Positions 1 through 11,000 of a DNA stretch of 64,000 nucleotides are shown in pieces. This DNA comes from Polytrichum commune. Its lineage: Eukaryota; Streptophyta; Polytrichopsida; Polytrichales; Polytrichaceae. A program made the translations under genes and the position numbers. Every line of letters starts with the position of its first letter. Within the stretch, counting starts at the first letter, position 1. A model generated the notes under the pieces. That model was not told the DNA's origin. It ran no database searches and worked only from the letters and a program-made list of their open reading frames with translations. Location of the stretch: positions 1,550,001 to 1,614,000 of the forward strand of contig OX485806.1 of NCBI GenBank assembly GCA_950295325.1. Direction: 5' to 3'.

Positions 1-1624
1 GTATGCATTGCTATGATTTTTTTTAGAATGTAAGTTTTGACTCGGTAAAGTCATATATGTTATCAATTGTTCCATATGTCAACCTATTTAATCATTGTTG
101 GTAAATATTGAAATCAATAGTAAGAAGATATAGAATTACGGGTATTGATATTGGACCAAGTGAAGCTAATTTATATGGTTAAGTAAGTAAGGTGAGTTAA
201 GGGCCTCAACTTAATACATTTGTCATGACAGTGTATTTGTTTGTTGCATGTGCATGTACCAAGGAGGGGGTTAGCCAAATGGTTGGGTTTGTCCTTCACA
301 GAGTCAACCTCAAAGTTGGTTAGGCCAGTAGGCCGAAGTGGCAAGGGTGTTGCTGGAGGTGGCAGGGGTGTTGGTGAAGGTGGCCCTTGGTCAGTCACAA
401 GTAGAACACATACCAAGGAGGGGTTGGTATAAGGTTCTTGAAGGGCAATACAAGGGTGTTAAATAATCTCTTGTTCCATTCTCTAGTGAATTTAGCTTGT
501 TGGTCTTACTGGATTACATATATCCTTTCCAAGGTACTACCCAATCTCATAATACTACCGGTTCTTGCCATTTTCCAGTATTGGTTCTTAAGAAGTGGTC
601 CAATGTACCCTACTATTATTCTTCTACATGTACTTGGTTCTACTATTTACATGGTATGTCTTTTGCTTCCCAGTAGGACCATAACTGCCTTACCTCCTCT
701 CATGCGTCCATCATCCAACCACATGTTCCTAATAGTTGACGTCACTACCTTGCTCTACCATGGTATACTACCGTTACTATTTGTATCTTTTGTTTGTGGT
801 ACTCTTCACTACCACCTTTAGACCATTTATACTATATAAGGGGATACTTTGTTACTAGTAATACCAATGGTTACTTTTGTTTTGCTAGCACGGCTCTATC
901 TAATAGCAACAACTAGTCTTACCTTCTTGGTAATTATCCACTCAATCCAGTAGGATTTTAACACCTATGGCTAATTGTTATTATCTAGAATCCAAAGTTC
1001 CTTAGAACTACCAGTTTCTATAGTTGTATCAACTATTGATTGCCCTCTGAACCACTAAGTCCTCAATCCATTAAGGTGTAATTCCATGGTAGGGTCCTCC
1101 TCCCTCATTCTACATCTCATGCATACACTTATCTCTCATGCTCATCTACTCCCATAATGCCATGCTACCTTGAATCACTAATGGATCCTAGTTCTATGTT
1201 CAAGCTTTTAGTTTTTCTTGGCTCTCCTTACTACCAAGGGTATGACTATGGATCTATCATCACTGAGACGAGCCTTCTCTGTTGGCATCACATGACTATT
1301 CTAACAATATTATGTAAACAAATCCCAATAAAAATCAATAGTTCATTCCATTCATTCTACAAGGAGGTAACGTTCCAAAGTTACTCACCCAAAATGGCCA
1401 CCCAAATCTATCTATCCATATGAGCCTTAGATCCTATTATACTTTGTCGAAGCTTGAATATCCTATCCACACATTCAAAACTAGTGGTTCTTATTCAACA
1501 TATCCTTCCATCCATAGTTTAACAAGTATTGAATAATATTATTATGTATTCATGTATGTATACATGTACTCACTCATATTCAATGCACTCCAAACACAAG
1601 TGATTACAAAATGGAATCTTTTGT
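1..1624. other. AT-rich intergenic DNA, no supported gene
   Basis: Only short chance reading frames occur here. The word TACCAAGGAGGGG appears twice (about 254 and 411), so 240-430 looks like a decayed short duplication. The open frame at 438-821 is dominated by low-complexity codons and matches no family I recognise. Confidence 0.5.
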
Positions 1625-1935
1625 GAAATATTACACATAACTAGTATATAAATGGACCAAAGTTTTGTAGGATGCAAAATTGAGTTCAACAAATAACATT
1701 TATAAAATCTTTACATAATCACACACATAACTAGAATACAAATGAACCCAAAATTTGTAGAGCACAAAATTGAGGACAAAAACATAATCTTCAGATATTC
1801 ACACACATAATCAACAAACAAATGAATTAATTTTTTTTTGTAGAGTGCAAGATTGGATCAAAAAGATAATTTCTAGAGAATCACACACCTGACTAGTGTA
1901 CAAATGGACCAAAAAAATTGTAAGGTTTCAAACTA
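1625..1935. repeat. Degenerate tandem repeat, period about 85 bp, four copies
   Basis: Four successive blocks begin near 1632, 1720, 1801 and 1882. Each has the order CACACATAACTAG, then ACAAATGGACC or close to it, then a T-rich stretch, then TTGTAGAG and GCAAAATTGAG. Spacing is about 80-88 bases. The copies are diverged, so this is an old tandem duplication. Confidence 0.6.
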
Positions 1936-1971
1936 GTTATTTATAGATACAAATAAATAAATTACGTGGAA

Positions 1972-2281
1972 AAATCATCTTTTTCATTTTCATTCCACTC
2001 AATAACTTTCTTCTTGTAATCTATATCAAAAACCTTGTGCTTCAAGCACAAACTACTAAAAGCAAAGGTCAAATCAATACCTCTCTCCACTGTCAACTTG
2101 AATCTACATTTGCTATGAACAAACTCAAAATACTCCACCTTAGACTCACAAATTGACGCTAATGTAACTTGACTAAGGACTTTAATTGCTAAACCTTGTA
2201 AGTGAGGTGTCTCAGTCCCGTAACGAATCCACCAAACACGAGTTGAAATTTCTTTTGCAAGAGGATTTGAAATAAGGTAGA
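1972..2281 (-). pseudogene. hAT-family transposase C-terminal (dimerisation) domain relic
   Basis: Read on the minus strand, this stretch is open for about 100 codons and ends in TAA at 1972, but it has no ATG. It reads like the C-terminal dimerisation region of plant hAT transposases: a VWWIRYG block, then LAIKVLSQ, then a CE-x6-FEFVHSK block and a KLTVERGIDL block. In intact family members this helix-rich region pairs the transposase subunits. The rest of the transposase (BED finger and RNase-H fold) is not visible on either side, so this is a truncated relic and not a working gene. The call rests on the order of conserved blocks; a profile search would settle it. Confidence 0.6.
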
Positions 2282-3244
2282 CGTGGCTAATGTGGACACC
2301 TCCAGCTCTATGAAATCATCCAACCGATGGATCCGAGCATTAGAAGCTTGAGCATGTTAGCAATTGTGAATCAAGACCAAAGAACTTGAAATCGTTGAAA
2401 TTGGAGTTGAGGAAGGTGTTGATCTAGGCTTCGGACTCAAAGTTTTTCTACTTCCCAATGTGGTGTTAGAGGAGGGGATTGTTTTATCATTCAATGTTGT
2501 GTAAGTGGACAACATCATTAATAGATTTTGCATGGGTTATTTGCCAATGAAAACCAAGTTGAATGCCAATATCGGTTGTGTCTAAAGTGGTCACATGTAA
2601 GATAAAATGTTGCTGAATTGTTTTTCATTATAAAATACCCGCAATACAAGTTGGTCGGCACCTCACATACACATGCCACCTCTTGATTTGCCCAAGTTGT
2701 TGCCTTCTAATTTGCCCACCTTGGGCACAAAAATCAAGCGTGTCATAGCTCAGTGAATAGCACTCCTCACTATGGAGGATGGTGGGTGTAGTTTAACTTT
2801 TGTGAAGGTGACTATGTAACCATGCTAGTAATTGATGTTGTTTTCATTTGTTTCTCAAATACTTACATACAAGGTCGCACACTCTTTCATGCTCTACTGT
2901 AGATTTTTAAAGCTTCAAACATGTTTATTCCAAACAATTTGAAGGAGGTCACTTCATTGCACTAGTCAAAAAATAATGATTGGAGGGGATAAAATTAGAC
3001 GACATACTAACAAGTGTATATTAGAAGCACCCAAAAGTTGTGATTTTGCCAAAGATTAAGAAGGTGTATGAATCGGACACTTATATTTGAGTGGTGTGTA
3101 GCTAGATGTGGCTCCAACACCGAATACCAAAAAGACATGTGTTGAAAAGAAATTGGACAACGTGGTCAAAACATGCTAACCATTCTAGATTCAATAATCA
3201 ACATAATTGGGAAGACCTATATATCACTTAATGAGCACAATAAT
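2282..3244. other. Intergenic DNA, no supported feature
   Basis: It adjoins the N-terminal side of the hAT relic, but no further transposase blocks could be read here. A weak tRNA-like A-box word (TAGCTCAGTG, near 2746) is present without a B box. Confidence 0.4.
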
Positions 3245-3425
3245 CTTCATTTTTAATATTGAATAAAATATTCATACAACCTCTGAAAATTATGAGGAAA
3301 GTGGCTACGACCTTGATTTGGTTTTGCAAACCATCTCGTGCTAATAGTGTGTTTCATATATTAGGAGAAGTAGGCTAGTCGGAAAAAGTAACCATTTAAG
3401 ACCCATCTACCTTAAGGATGTTATT
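3245..3425 (+). repeat. Dispersed repeat, copy 1 of 2 in this window
   Basis: This segment resembles 54640-54815 along its length: ATATTCATAC, then TATGAGGA, GTGGCTA, the ACCATCT block and AGGAGAAGTRGGCTAGTC, in the same order and orientation. The copies are diverged by many substitutions. No coding sense was found. The origin is unknown, most likely a decayed transposon. Confidence 0.6.
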
Positions 3426-3641
3426 ACTGGATGGATGTAAACCTATCTCACCTGTGTAAACATTCATCCACCTTGCTTGGCTCCTCCTCCTCCTCCTTCA
3501 TCTTCTCCTGCCTCTCTGTGCTCTCAGCAATGTCACCGTCGCCCTCAAATCCTCTTCATCTGCACTCAATTCATATCGAAGCTGCATCTGCTGCCACCTT
3601 GGAGCATTTTCAATTATATTCGTGCTTCTGGATTCGAAGAA

Positions 3642-6600
3642 ATGCCTCTCAGCGGCCTCAGCAGGCCTCCCTCGGGTCTCATTACCAGTACGCTACCTTT
3701 TCAATATCTGCTTTTTCTTGCTGTATTCAATTCTCCAGGGGACGGATTCTTGTGAAATACCTAGAGATTCGCCATACCGGTGAGGTTTATATGCGCAGAG
3801 GAGTAATAATAGACTTTTTATGTAATTGAATGGATGGCTTCTCGCGAAAACATATTTGTGTTGCCTGCCCTGTGTCACTACGCGAGGTCACACACTTCAT
3901 TGAACTTAACTATGCCTCTTCAGTTGAACTCTTCAGTGAAGAGATTTTAGGCACTCATGCGCCACTCCTTGGAAACCTTGAGACCAATTTTCAAAAGCGT
4001 CAGTAGAATGCTTCCAATTAATCCCTTACTGTGCGCCCAAATGCAAAAACCTGGTTGGAAAGCTCGATTGGCTAGGGTTTCAAGATCCTACAAGTAGCTA
4101 GGGGTGCTAATTATTCACAATGTGATTAGGAGCAGATTAGGAGCAGTGCAGCAATTACCGGGCTGTATAATTGACTCCCCCAGCTAATCGTAGGATCTTG
4201 AAGCCCTAGTCAATCGAGCTTTCTGACCAGGTTTTTGCATGAGCGCATAATGAGGTATTGATTGGAAGTTTTCGACTGGCGCTTTTATAGATTGGTCTTA
4301 AGTTTATTATGAATTAGCACACGAGTTTGAAGAGGCGTGGTGAAGTTCAATGAAGTGTGACCTCTCACAGTGATACCATAGGCTTCAGATCCTTCCCAAT
4401 GGCTATGCCAAATTTTAGGTCATTTAACAGACGTGCAGGTTTGTCATATGCTAAACCCTGAACCCTGCCTGGCACTCTGGTACATAGAATATATTCCCAG
4501 GAATCCGTCATCTCAAGAATGCGTTGAAAGAGTGGAGTTTTGTCATTGAAGGTGGAGTTTGTCATTGAAGCTGTCTCCCTTCAATCTGATACGCAATGAA
4601 GAAAGCCTGCATTAGGTCCGGTGCTTTTCTCAAGCATGGTTTGAAGTTTATAACGCTGCGATATAGACTGCATCCATGTGGCTTTGAGTGATTGACATGT
4701 TGTAGGTCAGAGTTTGCAGTCCAAGAAATGGCCAACCAATTCAACCGACTTACCCATTGATAGTAGTTCTATAGGAGGTTCGATCAAGCGGCGTAGATCC
4801 GAATGGCTCCGAAAATCAACGGCTTGACATCCCCACAACACCGGTTATAAATTGGGTAACCGCTTTGGGGATACCCGTTATGGCCGGTAGCCTCGGCACC
4901 CTGGGCTCGGCCTCCTGGTTGAACCTATCCAGAGTGCAGGGTGCTGCAGCTACAGCCATAACCGGGCTCCCTAGAAGGGATATCCAATTCAATGTCAATC
5001 TTCATCATGCCCTACAAGAATGGGAACGTAGATTTTAGCACTGCTACTTAGTGCTGGCTCTGTTGTCTTGACATCGAGGGATGCATAGGATTTCTTTGCT
5101 GTCCCTGGGATAGGAATTGGAAACTGATGCTTCCACACATTTGCAGACTTGCCGAGGCGGCTGTTTCAGAAGGAGACCCTAGAGTATGGAAAGAGTTGCT
5201 GCACTCTTGTTGTTACTCGATGTACGGGAAGTGTGATTTCCAACAATGAGAATGGCTTAGGGTACGTGTAACATGCTGCCCCCTTTTTAATCCCCCCAAC
5301 TACCTCCATACATCATTGAAGGTCACTTATGTTTGTGGCATTTGATGGATGAGCAGGAAAGCGACTAACATTGCTGCATCGCTGAAAACCCCTCTTGAAA
5401 CTCCAGGGGATTCAGTCTTATCAATATCAGTAAGTGCAATTGTGAATTTTACCACTTACAACTGCCATGTATGTCCTGCTCGGTAGATCAGTAGGCAGTC
5501 ATCCATTCAGAGATCCTTGCAACTGGGCATGTGAAGGATTTTTCCAAGCGTGATGATTAAAACTCATGGATGAACAAGTTTGACTAGCTAGGGTTTTGTT
5601 TATAAGTATAAAGTAAACGGTGCAAAACCAAAACCCTAAAATCTTGCACATTAAGTACACATTGATTCTGAAAATGTCCACTACTTTAATATCATTTTCC
5701 CATCTTGGTTTTGGGTCATCTATATAAAAAACTTTGAAACCTTATAGCTTATGCATACAGAATTCAGCTAAGATATACTTGGGGGTGTTAGAACCTCATG
5801 TCAATTACTAACAGGTATCATTATAAACCTTTTCAAATATAATAGTAGTATATATAGTGCTCAAACTTTTAAACTGTGGTTTTAGCACCATCTACCTTAT
5901 ATACATGCGTTGAAATGTTTGTCCAGCCAGATTTGCAGCAGAGAACAGTAGACTGGCATGCTCTGCGTAAAGGCCGAATCACTGCAAGTGCCTTTGGCAA
6001 TGCACTTGGGCTCTGGAAGACTGGAAGGGTGGAGTTGTGGGAGGAGAAAATTGGCCTCCGCCAGCCTTTTGCAGGAAACCAAGCCACAATCTGGGGCACA
6101 AAGCAGGAGGCTGGAGCGGTAGATCGGTACAAAGAGTTGACTGGAAACATTGTGGAGCACATGGCATTCAAGATCTACAAAGAAGGTGATGACTTACACG
6201 AATGGCTCGGAGCCTCCCCGGATGGACTTATTGATGCCAATTTATTGAAATCATACAACACGGGCGGAATCTTAGAAGTGAAGTGTCCTCACAACAAGGG
6301 GAGTCCACAAACAGGTGCACCCTGGACATCAGTTCCTTACTACTACATGCCCCAAGCTCAAGGATTACTAGAAATTTTTGATAGGGAATGGATGGATTTC
6401 TACGTCTGGTGTCTAAATGGCAGCTCAATCTACAGAATATATAGAGATGAGGAGTATTGGGGACTTATATTTAGGGTAATGAGTGAGTATTGGTGGGGAA
6501 ACGTAGTCCCAGCTAAGCATCACATAATGAATGGCCTAGAGTTAGAAAGGGTGAAGATATATCGCCCTACAGTTGCACATCCTCTCACTGATAAAGTTGT

Positions 6601-6715
6601 GACTATGAGTAGGTTACTTGCTGCCCGGGCACCTCTAGTATGGAAAGACTTCCATCCAGGCTCTCGGCCTGATATACACCGAAATGAGAGACTACAGATA
6701 TTCTATTCTTTGTAG
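3642..6715 (+). CDS. YqaJ/lambda-exonuclease-like nuclease, plant type (spliced)
   Basis: Proposed exons are 3642-3687 (tentative), 5147-5261, 5357-5429 and 5927-6715 (or from 5939), about 340 residues. Reading phase agrees at every junction (1, 2, 0). The last exon holds the nuclease fold: a WHALRKGRITAS entry motif, the AxDRYKELTG helix, GASPDGLI with the first metal-binding Asp, then GILEVKCP with the catalytic Glu and Lys. In the final exon as read from 5876 these are residues 116, 134 and 136. YqaJ-family enzymes are metal-dependent DNA exonucleases of the PD-(D/E)XK fold; plant members are single-copy-type genes of poorly known role, often with a predicted organelle presequence. The Ser/Arg-rich N-terminus proposed here would fit a transit peptide, but exon 1 is the weakest part. 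No lesion is seen in the nuclease domain. The gene converges on the B3 gene at 8.0 kb. Confidence 0.75.
3876..4374. repeat. Long inverted repeat (foldback/MITE-like)
   Basis: The left arm is 3876-4118 and the right arm 4163-4374. They are imperfect reverse complements over about 210-240 bases, with a 45-base spacer. Matching blocks include GAGGTCACAC, CTTCATTGAACTT, TGCAAAAACCTGGT, AAAGCTCGATTG and TTCAAGATCCTAC. It lies inside the proposed first intron of the nuclease gene. The ends read CACTA/CACTG; no convincing target duplication was found, so the family is not assigned. A transcript crossing it would fold into a long hairpin. Confidence 0.85.
4375..5146. other. Proposed intron 1 remainder of the nuclease gene
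   Basis: No exon could be phased here with confidence. One open plus-strand stretch follows TTTGCAG at about 4709, and another covers about 4765-5035. Either could be an alternative exon of the nuclease transcript or chance. Confidence 0.3.
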
Positions 6716-8022
6716 TTAATAGAATGGCTCCCATCTGGTATCTTAAAGTCAGCTTCACACAATAACATGCTCTTAATCCTTTGGCTTACCCATGTAAAGT
6801 TGGAAAGATGAGCAAATGTGACTGCAAATCTAGAGATACATTTTGACAGGGTTTTTTGCATGGCAAGTATTTGAACTGAAAACACTTACACTGGAGAATC
6901 TTCCAGATCATAAGGGTGACCACAATTTTCAAATGTATAGATATCATATTTGACTTCAGTGATGAACCTTGAATCTTGATCATCAAGATGTATGTAGAGT
7001 GTAAGTTTATGACATTCATTAAGGTGTTTTTATGGCTACCAACTTGGGTTGGAAGCTCTTAAGTATCTAACAGTCTATCCTTGGCTCAAAGAAACTTTTA
7101 TATGTTAAATGCCTTCTTATCACTTAAAAAAGCTCATTTCTCTGTTAGACTGGACTTTCCTGATGGCTTGGGAAAGATACTTTGCATAGTTGAAAACTTG
7201 CACTTTTGTAAGACCTGATTGGTTTCAAAGACCTGAGGAAATCTCACTTTTTATTAACACATCTGCCTCTGAAGGTCACAGATATGACATTATTGGTTTG
7301 GCAGGGAAAGTAATCAAGTGGTCAAAATAGAGCTGGCCTGTGTGCACAATATGCATCACTTTATTGTTTTGAGGTTATAATATGAATCAGTGTTTTGAGT
7401 GTCTGGCAAAACTCCAGTTATTACATGACCTGAAGGTGGTTCACACCTCATTGACATCCTAAGGGAATGCTATTAATGTTGGGTGGCATGCTTTACTAGC
7501 CTACCTCTTCAGAACTCTAACTTTTTAGTTTCATCCAACAAAGCTTTGACCTAGGCTTGCACCCTGTATATTGACAAGAGGGTGCCTGAAAGTTTACAGT
7601 ATTAAGTTAATACTATGTCATCTCAAATTTTAATCTCTAATAAATGGGTCATGTACAAGAAACTTTCAGTTTGGTGTTCTCTCAGTTTTCCTATCTACTC
7701 TCTCAGTAGAATCATAAGTTTACAAGAGGGTGTATGGCGTCCAGTTTCTCCAAGGATAATTTACCTTGTGGCTGCAAGGTTAGACAGCACCAAGCCTTGG
7801 ATATGGTGAGAACTGCTCCTCACAGTCCAGGCAGAGTAGTGCTCCCACCATGGTTGAGCGTCTCCAAGCATAGCAGATCTGCACACTGGCAGGTGTGAAA
7901 CCCTTGCACTTGCTCACCCTGATTGATCCAGTGCTTGGGAGGCTAGTTCGTACACACCTAGAATGGTGAGTATTGAGAGAACCTTCCTTTGTTCTTCTAT
8001 GTCCTTGATTTGATGCTGTGGG
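6716..8022. other. Convergent intergenic region between nuclease and B3 genes
   Basis: No gene was found. It should carry both 3' UTRs. The word ACAAGAGGGTG occurs twice (7576 and 7721) next to AAGTTTACAG/CTTTCAG words, suggesting a small decayed repeat at 7570-7740. Confidence 0.4.
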
Positions 8023-11000
8023 TTAAAACCCACTCATATATACATGTGTGGAATACAGATCTGCTTCACTTGGGGCCTTTCCGCCAATAACTTCATGCCT
8101 GCCATCACCTTGTGCCTCTCCTTGCACTTGAGAAGCTGGCAACAAATTATGGCGCAAGTCAGGCTGGTTAATTCGCCAAGGCAATTCAGTACCCAGTTGG
8201 CCTTTCTTGTCTACGGGAGAAGCAGACTCTGCTTCAGGAAACTGCCATCTGTTCCCAGCCTCTGAGGTCAGTCCTACAGGAAATTGCAGTCTTCGTTTCT
8301 CCAAATTAGGTACATGTGCACCCACTTCCGACCCCACCTTGTCGAACACAGAACCAAAAAAGACATGCCTGAAGTGGGTTCTGCTATCCATATCCACTGT
8401 GCTGGCCTCCCCTCTATCCTGTCCAACCACATCTACATGTCCACTTTCGGGGTGGTGGTTAACTTTATTTCTTGATGTAAAAGCTTCCCCCAGAGCATTA
8501 TGTTCCCCACTAGGTTCCTCCTTAGGGTGTCTCCTTGCAATATGCTCTGTGGTTTGTGGAACCTGGAGCCATTGTAAGCCTGACTCTATCCCTGGTCTGT
8601 TGAAATTAGGAACATTAGGTGGAGAGATAATCTGTCTATCCATTGCGGATATCTCTAAGTCCCGTGGATGGGTTCCCAAGGAAGGTCTCACCCCTTGGAC
8701 ATCTTCAGCCAAAGGCTCTGACTTTGGCATTCTTCTCACAAGCCCACCAGATTCTCGACACAATGAATTGTCATCTTGACAAGGGTTGGAGCATCTCTCA
8801 CCCCCTGTGTTATTATGGAAAGAATCGTTAGGGCCAGGATTATCCTCTTTACTGTGGGCCGAGTTCTCACCTTCCCAATTTCTTGCGTCTCCCAAAGTGA
8901 TTGGGAGAAATTCATCTTGTCCAGCCTCCCGGCGCTTAGTAGTCTTCCTTCTCACTCTTGTTCTCTCCTTTGGTGGACTGACATTCTCAACAGGCTCCAC
9001 CTTTGGTATTCTCGTGACAGTTTGTACACCATTTTGAACTACCTGGGTTGTCCACCCATTTTCTGTATGAGAACCATTGGAGATCCCGTCAGCACCTGCT
9101 TTGTCAGAGACATGTTCAGTGTATGTTGTGGCACTGCGTGTGGGAACCTCGGGCTTGTTCATTGTTCCATCTGTCTTGGGCATCGTCTTATTAAGAAGCG
9201 GCACGAGATCTCTCGCAATCTGCTGTCTCCCTAGTCTCTCCAGTTGAGAGATGTGAGTTGCTTTGTCAGCTGCAACAGATCAGAACAAAACTTGAGAACA
9301 CTAAGTATTGCACAGCTTTTCTTGACCACCATCAAAACAGAAGAAAAAAAACAAGGGAGAAGATACGTTCTGGCACACAATGCAACTCTAGCACACGATA
9401 ACAATTTGAGCCTTGTGGAATAAATAATTACTCAAGCCAGTAAGCTTACCACTTCAATGGGCAAGGACACTTGACTACAATTATTAAACCTCCTGAACAT
9501 AGATCATGGCATTCAGGTTGACTGGCATACCGAAAAGTTCAGAATGTCCTTGTGTGCTGTGTGCTGTGTTATCATGTCTACGCGAAGTGCCTTCTCCAAG
9601 GTCAATTTGAGCAGAGTCTCCATTACTTTTAGTCTTTCTCCTTACTATTGCTGAGTAGATGGCTTTCGTTTTGGATTTTGGTGAAAGTTGCGCCAATGTA
9701 GGTGGTGGTCTTGGTGCTTGTGGAGGTTCATCATTTTCGTCTCCAGAAACACTCGATCGTTGGTATGCATGCATCAAACGTGCTTCACCATCATAGCGCC
9801 TTTGAAATGCCTGGAGAGGCACTGCCTTCATTGTGCCTATCATGACATCCAACTTGTAATGATTTTCCCAATCCTTTGGAGATATCCTTGTGTTAGGGAG
9901 TTCAACAACTCGGAAGACATGAACTAAGAAGACAGGGTTGTTCTGATTGGGATCCATAAGCTCAAAGACCAGCGCATCTCCTTCTTCAAGGCAGTGAGAG
10001 AGAGAAAATTCTCGGAAACTCTTCAAACAAGCACTTTTCTTTCGGTTCCCAGCCCACCGAGCTGTAGATTTTTGGCCCCCAGAATCTAATAATGTCACCC
10101 TCACAAGCTTTCTAGGAAGCCATTGCTTGGCAAATGCACTTGGTATTGACTGCAAAACCACCAGAATACTTCAGCATTTTGATCATATGGTGCAATTAGT
10201 TAGTATCTACAAAAGTCCAACAGTGTGGTAGATGTCTGATTCATGAGTTAAGCTGAGATTTTCTAACATTAGTGAAGAACCATGAATGCAACACTCAAGG
10301 CATTCTTGAGACTCAATATAGTGACAAAAAGAAAAAAATCATTGACATTGACATTTGTATATATGATGGAGCATTATCTTAACATGCAGAGGTTAGGAGA
10401 CCATACTGACAATGTTACACATGGTGACATGTGTGCAAAGTAACTAACCACAAGAAAGTGGCAATAGACGCTTGAGTTCCGCATGACTACAGTCACACTT
10501 GGATTTTTGGTATTCAGGTTCCTTGCTGCCAATTCAGCCCTCCTCCTTTCCTCCATAGTCACAGGCCGTCTTTGAGACTGTAGAGCCGTGTACTTATAGC
10601 TTGGCATGTTTGGCAAAATGTTAGCCCCAGTCGGTGGTGAAGAACTCCCACCAAGCTTCTCCATCCTGCACCCACTGTATGCAGGCAATTTGGGTAGCGG
10701 AGGACCCAGTCCTTTTGGTTTTGCTCGGCTCTTCCGTTTTCTTCTTGCTGGGTCCACCAGACTCCTTCCTCCCTCACTCTTTTTCACTTCAATTGGCTCC
10801 ATGGTATGGTCATCTAACTTAATTCTAAAAATGTGGATAAGTAGGGTGAGCTTCACGCGATCGATCATCTCAAATACACAGACATCACCTTCTTCAAGTA
10901 GGTGATCTACAGCAAATCTTTTCCAGCCAGCACTCAAACGCCTTCCTGAATGGTTAACAAGCCACTTGCACATCCAGGTTTGGCCTGTACAGTCCACTAG

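Noticed and set aside
438-821. 127-codon hydrophobic frame resembling a membrane protein
   Set aside because: Its hydrophobicity comes from T-rich low-complexity sequence, there are no conserved motifs, and it lies in a decayed repeat area.
2735-2805. tRNA gene or tRNA-derived SINE (TAGCTCAGTGAATAGC word)
   Set aside because: The A-box and a short anticodon-like stem are present, but there is no B box, acceptor stem or 3' tail.
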